From assembly GCA_030374805.1 (NCBI GenBank), contig JARGSG010000082.1:62001-126000 (forward strand): a stretch of DNA of 64,000 nt, written 5' to 3'. This document shows positions 30,715 through 40,177 of the stretch, one piece after another. How positions within the stretch are numbered: the first letter of the stretch is position 1; each line of letters starts with the position of its first letter. A program made the position numbers and the translations under genes. The notes beneath the pieces are model-generated. The model was not told the DNA's origin. It saw only the letters and a list, made by a program, of their open reading frames with translations, and did not search any database. The stretch comes from Gracilaria gracilis. Lineage: Eukaryota > Rhodophyta > Florideophyceae > Gracilariales > Gracilariaceae.

Positions 30715-33430
30715 ACACGTTCGATTAAAAAGATATTATGGGTCGTGTAAGAGATATATTTAGCGGAATCATCACAATGTGTTTGTTTTGCTCCGGTTTC
30801 GCGAACCCTGCGTATGACTTGATTTGTGACAGGACTCTTTCCTAGCATAGAGAGACCTCCTCTGCATTGAAACATAACGCCATCTAACGATTCAAATTCT
30901 AGTAATATCTGAGTTAAGCACATCCGCTAGCAATCATCATTTCTTGCTCCCAATGGCCACACTATAAATACTATGAAAAGGATATTGGGACATTACTTCG
31001 TTTACCCTCCCGTTCTCGACCAGGTCGTCCTCTCCTTCAACTCTCACGTCATTAGTTCAAGATCCCGACACCTATCAGAGAAGCAAAGGACCAACGACTC
31101 ACCACTAATTCAAATACAGTCATGCTGCAACTACAAAACCAGGGACCTAAATAAAGGAGAGAAGGGAGAAAAGGTGTGGCTTTCAGAAGTCTGCTTTTAA
31201 GAGCAAAAGCTGGACACCTTCAAACGCTGGTGAAACTGGGTAAAGAAGAGTGTTGGTGTGCCGTTGAAAGGTGGCCACGGGTTCTCTTTTCGTACTAGAA
31301 ATAATCTTGTGTTCCGGGGCTCTGATGTCTGAGATCCAAGCCAAAAGTTAGTATCTCGAAACAGAAATGATTTCGTAGAGAGCAAGAAAAAAAATCTAAT
31401 CGTACCATTTTTGAGTGTGTCGAAGAATCAGATTCGAACAAGGAGATATTTAGCTCTACATATGTTAAATTGTGGTTATTATTCGGCTTCCGCAACTGGT
31501 ACCGGTTCTATCTTTTCTTAGAGTGAAAAAGGTCCTAATATACAAACGAACAAATTCCTGAAGCCATGATAAAATGGTATGGAATTGAAAGAGGTGGTTT
31601 CTATGTTCAAATCTTAGAAAGCCGAGTTTTAGAGGTCAAATCGCGTGCTTCAAGGGCAGAGATGTATGTGGAGATACTTTATGAAAAATGGCTTAACAAT
31701 GCAGGACTTAAATACACTATATATCACTCTTGAGTTGCTGGGATTTGGAAAAGCTCTAAAACGTCTACGAAAACATAGAAAAGACAAATATGTATTAACC
31801 GCAAACATTGGTTTGGGTTTTTATGTTCACTACAAGGTTGAATATGATAATATGAAGATCAGTTGCTGATTGATTGTATTGTACGCTTATTTTCGAGCAA
31901 GAACTGAAATATAAGCATGTTGTGGACAATATACTGATGGATTTAAAACTGTGACTTGATATTGTTGCTTTTACTGTTCTGTTACATTCTTTAATAAATA
32001 TGTTTTTCAATAAAGAAATAAGGCGAACCATTGCTAAATTACATAATTCAAATACAAAAGTTTTGCAATAGTGAAACTAATTTCTTCACAGCATCTTTGG
32101 TAAAGATTTTTTGGCACATAACAGATACTTTTATCAAATAAAGGATTTTTTCTTATGTGCAATCTTGATAACGTAAATTGTATTAGTTAGAGATTATTAA
32201 TCACCCTGGGAGTCTGTATCTATCAATGGTGGGTTACAAAGGTTGAAGGATCTATATATGGTCTTCATGTTTTGAAAACTATACTTTTCTTACGTTTTTG
32301 GCATATTACAACTTTCAAACTTCTTGTAGTTTGTTATTTTGACGAACAATCACTTTTTGGAACCTTTAGAATCTTTTATTTTAAACGTAGGACTCCATAA
32401 AATTGAAACCCGGTTTTTTTAAAGTTGGCTTAAATATGATATGGTATTTCTGATGTTCGAGTTTTACAAACATTGTTTACCGCAGGGTCCTACGCTAGTG
32501 TCTATCCGACCAATTCAAATATGTAAAATCGATTATTTTTTCAAGGATTTGCATGCATAATACGTATTTCTGAAATCGACGATTTCAGAGAAAAACGTGC
32601 ATTTTGATACAAAAAAGCTGGTTTTTTAATGTTGTATAGTAAATAGTAACAATTTTTTAGTCCCCGAACTTCTGCCTGCTATTTCTTTCTTGTCTTCTCT
32701 TCAAAACATTACGAGGAATAGAAGCTGCGAATTTTATGCTAGACAATACAGACCTCAAAATCCCAAAAACAATTGACTAAAATAAGCAAAATTAAAGAAC
32801 ATGTTGATTAATTTGACCTCATATGAGGTCAACTGTCCAATAGACAAGTGTAGGCAATCAAAACACCTGGCTGTTTGTGCATGACTTCTTGTGTTACCCA
32901 ATAACATTCGTACTGTGAAGTCTATTGTAACAGACTTGACCGTTTAGTTCCCACAGGGTTAATTTCATTTGATATTATATCATCCGGTGCAGAAGTCAAA
33001 GACGGCGGCGGTTGGCAGCCACAGTTGTCAGTTGGAGAACAATCCGTTTGCGCTTGAGAGCGAGATTGTGATACTCTGTCGCCGGGTTCGTCCCTTTCAC
33101 ACCGGTTGTATACTCTGCTAGCCGACGGCAGAAGCGCTTTGACGAAGTTCCGAACGCTCCATGTACATCAATCCGCATCGGCGCAAACTCGACAGAGTTT
33201 TGATCACAGAGCTGTGAATACTTTGTTCGCTTTGCTTCTTCCGCTTTTGAGGCTGCTCCACACGTTCCAGCAGATGCAACGTTTGTGTCTAGGCCACTGC
33301 GAGAGCTTACTACGGTCACATCACGTGGTAAAGACAGGTCTGCTGGGCCCTTTCGGTTGTACCCCGTTCAGCCGGGAAGGTCAGTGGGCGCTGTGACCGA
33401 CTTTGTAGGAAGATCGACCTTTTGCGCTCT
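30715..33430. other. AT-rich region without a convincing gene; two sharp palindromes
   Basis: Only short frames, the longest 74 residues at 31645-31869, with no recognisable motif. A perfect 20-bp palindrome (TTGACCTC-ATAT-GAGGTCAA) lies at 32813-32832 and a near-palindrome (TCTGAAATC-GAC-GATTTCAGA) at 32569-32589. Composition rises in GC again from about 33000. Confidence 0.6.
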
Positions 33431-34813
33431 ATGGAGGTGTCTGCGGCTTCAATACATGGGGCTCAGAGACAGTGGCTCTACGATCTTCATGTCTTGGAAG
33501 CGAAGGAGCCGGACTTCTTCTCCAGCGCTGAGGCAAAATTAGAGGTGAGAGCCGAACTAAAACCTGGTCAATGCACTTATGCGGGGCTTGGGGCAACGGT
33601 TGAGAATTGCCTCGACCTGCGAAGGGTGTATGAAGCATACTACATGCCGAGAATGCAGGGTCGGGAGCCAACCGAACTAGCTCAAACGACTCTGACGGTA
33701 TCTCAGTTTTTGAGATGGGCTGTTTCGTCTTCCTTTATTCGGAAAGAAGATGTATGGAAGGAAGGTACGCTATTCAAGTGTGTGGCTAGTCGAGAACTGG
33801 TAATTTACTTCACTGACTACTTAATAGAACAAGGTTGTCCTGGCACAACGAGGGTCAAGACCACGGCTTTGAGGAGAGTATGCACTGCAGCTACCATTTA
33901 CGTTGATGATGAGTCAATACAGGCTAGACTTGCAGTGATATCCGCAATTCTTCAGAACATTGCCAACGCGGCAAAGCGAGCACATCGAATTCGATGCCAA
34001 GCGAAGAAAACCATACCGCAAAGGAATTTGTCTGGTAGAATAATTAGACCTCGAGATTACATGTATTGTGTTCGACGAACCCGGAAGGTCTTGAACTTCC
34101 TGATGAGAAGTTTCTGGAGACATGAGGTAGATGATTCTTTGGCCAGTGTTAGGCAAGAGAGGCTAAGTGAATCAGATTCGTTTATTGTGAGTTGGTGCAA
34201 GAATTTCACCGGATTCCTCATGATGGTCGCTGGGGGTCAACGACCGCAAGTTTTCAGTCAGCTTCAGGTTCCGCTAACGCATGAACTTCGAAGAATGACG
34301 AGATTGCGACGGGAAGAATGCTTCATTGAGCTACGAACGCTCAAAGAAAAGAGGCAAAGGTATCCAGATCTGCCTCACCTTATTCTACCTGCATCCTTGG
34401 TTCCTTACTTGAAGTTCCATATTGACATTGTGAGGCCTATAATTCAAGGAAGCACCAAGGAGTCCAGCAATAGTATGGGACGACCTCTTCTGTTGGATAC
34501 TGGGACTGGGAAGAGGCTCAAACCGGCCGCGATAACGAGGATCCTTCAAAGGTTTCTTTCATGTCAGGATGTGAAATTCAGTGGTCTAACATCTATGAAC
34601 TTGCGAACTAGTTATGCTTCCATGATGATGAAGTTATACCGTCAGAGAAAGGTGTTTCCGGATCTATCAGAGACTCAGTTTCTAAAGAAATTGGCGCAGC
34701 AGATGAACACTTCAATTGAGCAGCTCCGTAGAACGTACGTGATAAACGACCGTTTCAACCCAAGGGATGTCCGATTGCTAATTCACTACTGGACGAAATG
34801 TACTGGATTGTAG
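33431..34813 (+). CDS. Tyrosine-recombinase-like protein 1 (Crypton-like), residues conserved
   Basis: A 460-residue intact ORF from ATG 33431. The N-terminal half is helical with TVSQFLRWAVSSS, like a core-binding domain. The C-terminal half shows, in order, R271 in AGGQRPQVFSQLQV (box I, compare TGxRxxExxxL), K305/K307 in TLKEKRQ after a strand, R392 in SMNLRTSYASMM (box II, HxxR with Met for His) and Y436 in QLRRTYV. This is the order and spacing of tyrosine recombinases such as those of Cryptons. Two more ORFs and a remnant of the same family lie within 7 kb. Family assignment rests on these motifs alone; fold prediction would test it. I see no terminal repeats around it. Confidence 0.55.
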   Translation: MEVSAASIHGAQRQWLYDLHVLEAKEPDFFSSAEAKLEVRAELKPGQCTYAGLGATVENCLDLRRVYEAYYMPRMQGREPTELAQTTLTVSQFLRWAVSSSFIRKEDVWKEGTLFKCVASRELVIYFTDYLIEQGCPGTTRVKTTALRRVCTAATIYVDDESIQARLAVISAILQNIANAAKRAHRIRCQAKKTIPQRNLSGRIIRPRDYMYCVRRTRKVLNFLMRSFWRHEVDDSLASVRQERLSESDSFIVSWCKNFTGFLMMVAGGQRPQVFSQLQVPLTHELRRMTRLRREECFIELRTLKEKRQRYPDLPHLILPASLVPYLKFHIDIVRPIIQGSTKESSNSMGRPLLLDTGTGKRLKPAAITRILQRFLSCQDVKFSGLTSMNLRTSYASMMMKLYRQRKVFPDLSETQFLKKLAQQMNTSIEQLRRTYVINDRFNPRDVRLLIHYWTKCTGL

Positions 34814-35065
34814 TTGATACAAAGGAGTGTGGTCGACGGTTCGCGATTCGCATTGCAAGTAAAGGATTGCCACGATTGCCTCCTGGACTTCCACAGCGGA
34901 GCACATCGCCACACAATTGCAACGACTGTGCCTATATCAACAACTGAAAGGGCAGTCAAATGGTGGTAGAGGGGACGGAGTGTGGTCTCCTCACGTCTCA
35001 TGATCGCGATCCGAAACGGAAAGCGGGTCTCTCTCTCTTTTACAGGCACAGTAGCGTAACACGAA

Positions 35066-36526
35066 CTACTTGCGGATCGTGTCTGAAAGAAACGCTCTCT
35101 CATTACGAAGGCCAAGAAAGCGGGTCAATTCGTTCGCCGTTGCCATATGGTCTGCTGAGCCTCTGTGCCCCAGATTCCGTCTGACTTGGCCGCCGTCGGT
35201 ATTGTAATGCCGGGCAATAACGTCGATAAACTGAGCTTCGTATATATAATCTAACAGACTTCCATTGCGAAAGGCACTGAGAAAGATTTTCATGCAGCTC
35301 AGTTTCAGACGTCTGCAAGAAATGTCCGCATACCTCGAGTCCAGCTTTGTCATAAACTTCTTAAATTGGTAAGCGACCTTCCCAGATTCCATGGCAGCTC
35401 CGCTTGCTTGATTCACAAGTAACCTTGTTTGCGGTCCATGTTGTGTTACTGAATCGATAGCGGGTAATATAACAGAAACTTGAAACTGTAGAAACTTTGC
35501 ACATGAGACTGGAAGAGTAACTTCTGGCATGCCCAACAGCATTGTCCTCGTGCCTTTCAGAGTTGGGAGCGAGATGAATCCAACTTTCGCGGCCCTCCTT
35601 AGAATATCACGAAGATCCCTGGGACTCGAAACCTGAATTTGAGCCATTGTCTGTGGACTCTGTCCTCCGCTAGAAAGGACCAGAAGCGCTACAAAGGCTG
35701 GGGTCCAACGGGTGACAGAGTCCTGGATGTCCCATTCTGTATCATTTCGGTGGCGATATGATTCGATTACATCATGGAGGGCAGAGCTGGCACTTTGTAT
35801 GCACCTCCTTATAGCACTGAGCGGTACACGCTCCAAAGGTAGAAATGTTTGGTTCGCACCTGTGGATCGTTGTACACGTAAGCAATCCTTTAGATACTGC
35901 AAAACCCGTCTTAAACAGGACCTTTCATTTTCATTTCTCATGAACTCCACACCTACCTGACATATTTGCCTCAAATGGTTTGTCTTGCGTGCCACAGTAC
36001 GGGTAGAGCGACATTCAATAAGAAACTTGACGAAATGCTGGACTAAATCAAAACGAGCCACGCAGAGAAAAAGAGCAGTTCTCTTATACAGGTCTCCTTC
36101 GGAGCACACTTCGCGTGCTGTAGCTAACCTCAAGAACTGAGACACCGTCGAGCGAAGCCGTTGAAACCCTTCACCAATTTCTGCTCTTTGATACTTCCGA
36201 GCTGCTCTGAAGTATATTGTGTATAGATTGCGTAGAGCAAGACAGTTCTGTCGCGAAACTGCTACACCTTCGTAGCCCAAACGATCCTTCCACGTCCTCG
36301 AACTGGGCAGGAGCTTCGCATCGTCGCTATCGAAGAAATTGGGGAAGTATCTGTGTAAGTAATCAATATAGTCGTGCCACATATACTTCTCCTTCTGATA
36401 CCACTTGCTAACCTCAATATCTTCGAGTTTAGCCTTCTTCATTCCCCTATCCTCATCCCCTTTAGAAAAGTATCCGACGTCCCGGATCTTGCGTTTGAGC
36501 TTCCGGTCCGAGGACCCCCCCGACAT
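35066..36526 (-). CDS. Tyrosine-recombinase-like protein 2, active-site residues replaced
   Basis: A 486-residue intact ORF, tail-to-tail with protein 1, starting MSGGSSDRKLKRKIRD. It has a basic N-terminus (possible nuclear signal), then STVSQFLRLATAREV matching TVSQFLRWAVSSS of protein 1. The catalytic half aligns without gaps over the last ~60 residues. Box I Arg is Ser (SGGQSPQTMAQIQV), box II Arg is Lys (SCRRLKLSCMKI) and the Tyr is Leu (QVRRNLGH). An open frame kept despite loss of these residues suggests a non-catalytic role, or very recent decay. It is more diverged from protein 1 than a recent duplicate would be. Confidence 0.55.
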   Translation of the reverse strand: MSGGSSDRKLKRKIRDVGYFSKGDEDRGMKKAKLEDIEVSKWYQKEKYMWHDYIDYLHRYFPNFFDSDDAKLLPSSRTWKDRLGYEGVAVSRQNCLALRNLYTIYFRAARKYQRAEIGEGFQRLRSTVSQFLRLATAREVCSEGDLYKRTALFLCVARFDLVQHFVKFLIECRSTRTVARKTNHLRQICQVGVEFMRNENERSCLRRVLQYLKDCLRVQRSTGANQTFLPLERVPLSAIRRCIQSASSALHDVIESYRHRNDTEWDIQDSVTRWTPAFVALLVLSSGGQSPQTMAQIQVSSPRDLRDILRRAAKVGFISLPTLKGTRTMLLGMPEVTLPVSCAKFLQFQVSVILPAIDSVTQHGPQTRLLVNQASGAAMESGKVAYQFKKFMTKLDSRYADISCRRLKLSCMKIFLSAFRNGSLLDYIYEAQFIDVIARHYNTDGGQVRRNLGHRGSADHMATANELTRFLGLRNERAFLSDTIRK

Positions 36527-37470
36527 GATCTTCTATGATGAGATCCAAGAGAGGGAAAGAGCGAGTTCTTGCCTCTGGATGGGGCTGGTACTGCTCGACC
36601 ACGAACTGGTTAAATATAACAATAGGGAAGGAATAGAAATGTGAATAAAGATAACCGAACGAAGCAGTGCTTCTCTCGATATACGTTGTATCAGACGAGG
36701 TTGTAGAGTTCATCGTATTGGCACTTTCAAAGTACCGTTCATCCCACGGACATTGTCAAGAGTACCGTTCATTGTCTTTTCAAAGCTGTCTTCTGATACA
36801 TCTGCTCCACATGTCAATTTGACAAGCGGTAGCAGCTCCAGCATGCCACAGGTAGAACAGGCAGTATTCACTTCTTCCACACATTCTCGTAGATAGTGCC
36901 TGGCGTGGCTTTTGCAAAGGTTGCAGCGAATCAGCTGAACTTCAGCGAGTGCTCTCTTCAAGCGCCGTGACAAACGGCTCGCAAAAAAGTGAACAAGCTA
37001 CGTGGCTCCAGAGTCTGGAGGCTATGTTTGAGCATACAATAAGTCTGGAGTCTGGACGACGAGGGCATACCCTTCGTATGCTCAATCATAGCCTTCTGTA
37101 TGACTATCTTCGCAACCTATTTAACATACTGAGACACCTGAGACACCTTTTGGCCTACAGTGACAGTTGTCAGGCCACGAACTCGTTATGTGGCGCAAAA
37201 AGTGCTGTAGAGGAGTTCTACAGGTCAAACGGTCCATTTTTGGCTAGCCAGGCCCGGCCACAGGTCATTTTCAACCCGGTTTCGCAGAAGATGGCACGAA
37301 ACCATTTTGGGTAGACGTTTTGCGAACACGCGGGGCCCACATGCGCCTGTGGCATAGGCCAGTTCCCAAGTCTCTTGTTCGTGCGTCCATTATAAGAGGA
37401 CCGTGTCAAGATCTCCGCGCCTTGATGGAAATAGAGCTCTACCCAGATCTATATCGAGATATCGAGAAGG
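36527..37470. other. Intergenic; inverted repeat and a small Cys-rich frame
   Basis: A 17-bp inverted repeat with one mismatch: 37021-37037 against 37076-37092 (GCTATGTTTGAGCATAC). A minus-strand frame at 36710-36973 has a CNLC...C...C...CSTC cluster that could bind zinc, but it is short and unsupported. A direct repeat AGTACCGTTCAT occurs at about 36731 and 36760. Confidence 0.4.
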
Positions 37471-39195
37471 ATGAAGCACAAGAAGTGGAGCCCCGGTTCC
37501 AAGCTCAAGACGAGCGACGACGAATATCGAGGACGAACGGGGACGAAAAGGCGTTTGAGCTCTTGGGAAGAGGAAGACGTAATCGAATTGTTAACCCCCA
37601 AGAAGAGGAGAGTACTTGACAACCCCGACCCGAGGCGAAACAGATCAGCACGAGTACTCGATTCCTCGGAGAGTGAATGCGTTGAGGTTTTCGAGTTTGG
37701 AAAGCGTCGTGGAGGCCTTCTCGTCAACAAGGGGATTCGTGGTAGAGGAGGGGCTTCTCTTGATCGCCAGTCGAGCATGAGAAAACTACGTTGTGCTGAA
37801 AGAGGGGGACAAAGTGCGTCTAGAAGAGCATCATCAGAGTTTGCTGTCAAAGACATGTCACTTAGCAAGAGGCGCGGAAGGACGAAGATGTGTGAACGCA
37901 GGTCGTCGAGCATCGTCGAGCTACATTCGGATGATGATAGCGGACAGGTATTAGATGTTGGAAGGAATCAGCGAACCCCCCGTAGTAGAAAGTTGGGTTG
38001 TGGAAAAAGCGAAGGTTCCCGTGCTCGCCAATTGGGAACTGGGATGGGAAGACTACAATGTACCGGGACAGCGGGAGGAATCACGTCCAGCGCAGCGTCG
38101 TCATCTGACTTTGTGACGGACGGCTACACCAAGACCTTCAACGGAGCTGGAGATCTTGATGCTGAACGCAGGTCGTCGAGCATCATCGACCTAGACTCGG
38201 ATGGCGATAGCGTAGAGATGTTTGATGTTGGAAGGAATCATGGAACCCCTGGTGGTAGAAAGTTGGGTCGTGGAAGAGGCGAAGGTTCCCGTGCTCGCCA
38301 GCTTGGGACAGGGACGGGAAAACTGCAACGTACGGGGACAGCGGGAGGAATCACGTCCAGCGCAGCGTCGTCTTTTGACTCTGTGACGGACGATTACACG
38401 AAGACCTATAACGGAGCTGAAGATCTTGATGCTGAACGCAGGTCGTCGAGCGTCATGGAGCTACACTCGGATGGTGATAGCGTAGAGATGTTTGAAGTTG
38501 GAAGGAATCATCGAACCTCTCGTGGCAAAAAGTCGGGTTGCGATAGAGGTGGAGCTCCCCGTGCTCGCCAGTTGGGGATCGAGAGAGAACGACTGCAAGG
38601 TTCTGGAAGAGTTGAGGTAACCGCATCGGCGACAGACGCAAAGATGGAATGGAGGATCAGATTGAAAGAACTGGGGAAAGCGAAACCCGATGTTTTCGAT
38701 GGTCCGGAGGCCCTGCTTCAGATCCGTACAAGAGCTCGACGAGGAAAGCCTGTGTACAGCGGAATTGGGGTAACAGTACGAAACTGTCTTGGTTTAGGAA
38801 AGGTGCTCGCCACCTTTAATCTGTTTTATAAATCGAGCTTCGCGAGGCCTGAGAAGACGAAGAAGGACCTGATCACCACAGTTTCACAGTTTCTGCGTTG
38901 GTGCGTTTCGAGTTCATCTTGTGGGAAATTTGACGTCTGGAAGCCAAAAGCATTGTTCGGGAACATCACGAAGATGGCAGTTGTGGAACCATTTATTGAG
39001 TATTTCGAAGCACGTTGCGAAAAGCGAACGGTTAGGGAGAAAGCAACATATCTCATTATAATTGGTGATTCGGCATGTTCTTACGACTGTGGAAGGTGGA
39101 CGAAGGAGATCAATGATGTTTCTACGATGCTTCAGTACTATGGGGGAAGAAAGAGAAATGTCGGAAACATGCCTCCTCCGGCAAGGTGCCGTTGA
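37471..39195 (+). CDS. Tyrosine-recombinase-like protein 3: repeat-bearing N-terminus, truncated C-terminus
   Basis: A 574-residue ORF. Residues 1-140 are basic and Ser-rich with VIELLTPKKRR at 37-47. Three tandem repeats with a 270-bp (90-residue) period start at 37894, 38164 and 38434. Each opens RRSSSIVELHSD-like (IIDLDSD in the second, VMELHSD in the third), resembling SUMO-interaction motifs: a hydrophobic core followed by acidic and Ser residues. From about 38640 the protein joins the family (GKPVYSGIGVTVRNCLGL; TVSQFLRWCVSSSS). It stops at 39195 before box I, so no catalytic part is present. It may be an adaptor-like derivative or a truncated copy. Confidence 0.55.
   Translation: MKHKKWSPGSKLKTSDDEYRGRTGTKRRLSSWEEEDVIELLTPKKRRVLDNPDPRRNRSARVLDSSESECVEVFEFGKRRGGLLVNKGIRGRGGASLDRQSSMRKLRCAERGGQSASRRASSEFAVKDMSLSKRRGRTKMCERRSSSIVELHSDDDSGQVLDVGRNQRTPRSRKLGCGKSEGSRARQLGTGMGRLQCTGTAGGITSSAASSSDFVTDGYTKTFNGAGDLDAERRSSSIIDLDSDGDSVEMFDVGRNHGTPGGRKLGRGRGEGSRARQLGTGTGKLQRTGTAGGITSSAASSFDSVTDDYTKTYNGAEDLDAERRSSSVMELHSDGDSVEMFEVGRNHRTSRGKKSGCDRGGAPRARQLGIERERLQGSGRVEVTASATDAKMEWRIRLKELGKAKPDVFDGPEALLQIRTRARRGKPVYSGIGVTVRNCLGLGKVLATFNLFYKSSFARPEKTKKDLITTVSQFLRWCVSSSSCGKFDVWKPKALFGNITKMAVVEPFIEYFEARCEKRTVREKATYLIIIGDSACSYDCGRWTKEINDVSTMLQYYGGRKRNVGNMPPPARCR
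37894..38640 (+). repeat. Three 270-bp tandem coding repeats
   Basis: Units begin GAACGCAGGTCGTCGAGC at 37894, 38164 and 38434. The first two are close copies over their full length. The third is diverged and shorter. The period is a multiple of three, so the frame is kept. Confidence 0.9.
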
Positions 39196-39819
39196 GACCC
39201 CTATTAGAACAACTCAATTGCGAGCAGGTAAAATGCTCCGTGTTCAGAGCCGTTCAAGATGATTGAGATGCTGCGCTAGAAAGCGTTTAATAGGCTGACA
39301 ACTAACTATCGCGTTTGTCTCTCTCACTACAGCAACTGTCATCTGGAGAATCTACCACAGCATTTCCATTCATACGATTCTTTGATTGCAGCGACGTCGC
39401 GTCTGCGACGTCTCTTTACACTTAGTGCCAAGCTGTATCAACAAAACCAGAATCCAAATCTCTGCAAGGTGCACAATTTAGCTCTAGTTTCCTCCTGTGC
39501 AACACGACCCCTACTCTCGTATGCATGATATGAATGATAGGATACTGACACCATCATCACGACCATGATGGTGAGCACTTCCATCCACACCACAGTTCTC
39601 TTTTAGGACACCAAACGCACAGCTCTGCGGCGATCGGGTTCCCGTCAATGTATATCTTGCCCTCGGCTAGCATGAGAATCGACAGTTCAGCGGAGTCATG
39701 CGGCCTCCTATCGCGTTCCCGCCAACAGGAGAGAGAAGTAGCATGTTGGGCAGCATATCCGGCGCACGCAGAACATGCATCTGCGGTAGGAACAATAACC
39801 TTGCTAAGCTGCTTGGGAA
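39196..39819. other. No supported gene downstream of protein 3
   Basis: Short frames only. The sequence may contain the decayed catalytic half of protein 3, but I found no box I or box II. Confidence 0.4.
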
Positions 39820-40177
39820 CCACTTCTGTAGGCAGATACCAATGAACGTTAGCCAGCCCGATGTTAGAGCACTGAATTTCACATCCTCACATGAAAGAAA
39901 CCTTTGAAGGATCCTCGTTGTCGCGGCAGGTTTGAGCCCCTTCCCAGTCCCGTTATCTAACAGAAGAAGTTCCATCCAAACCTTAGTTCAGCGAAAGAGA
40001 TGCGAACGCATGGCACAGATCGTAGATGTAGTCATCGTTCTCCTCAATCATGACAAAGATGAGAATAAGCACCACTGATCCGTTGCTTCCTAATCCACTC
40101 ATTGGAGCCGTTTTGGCCTTTTTGGCCTCCGGAAAGTTGGTGTGGGTCAGTTCGGCTTCTTCGCAAGAGCGTTTCAT
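39820..40177 (-). pseudogene. Tyrosine-recombinase-like remnant 4, internally deleted
   Basis: 40177-39983 gives an N-terminus (MKRSCEEAELTHTN...EENDDYIYDLCHAF) like the start of the other family members (QWLYDLHVLEA in protein 1). Immediately after, 39975 onward gives LLLLDNGTGKGLKPAATTRI and LQRFLSCEDVKFSALTS, nearly the same as protein 1 just before box II. The ~300 residues between are gone, and box II is replaced by unrelated GWLTFIG. So this is a deleted copy on the opposite strand. Confidence 0.65.
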
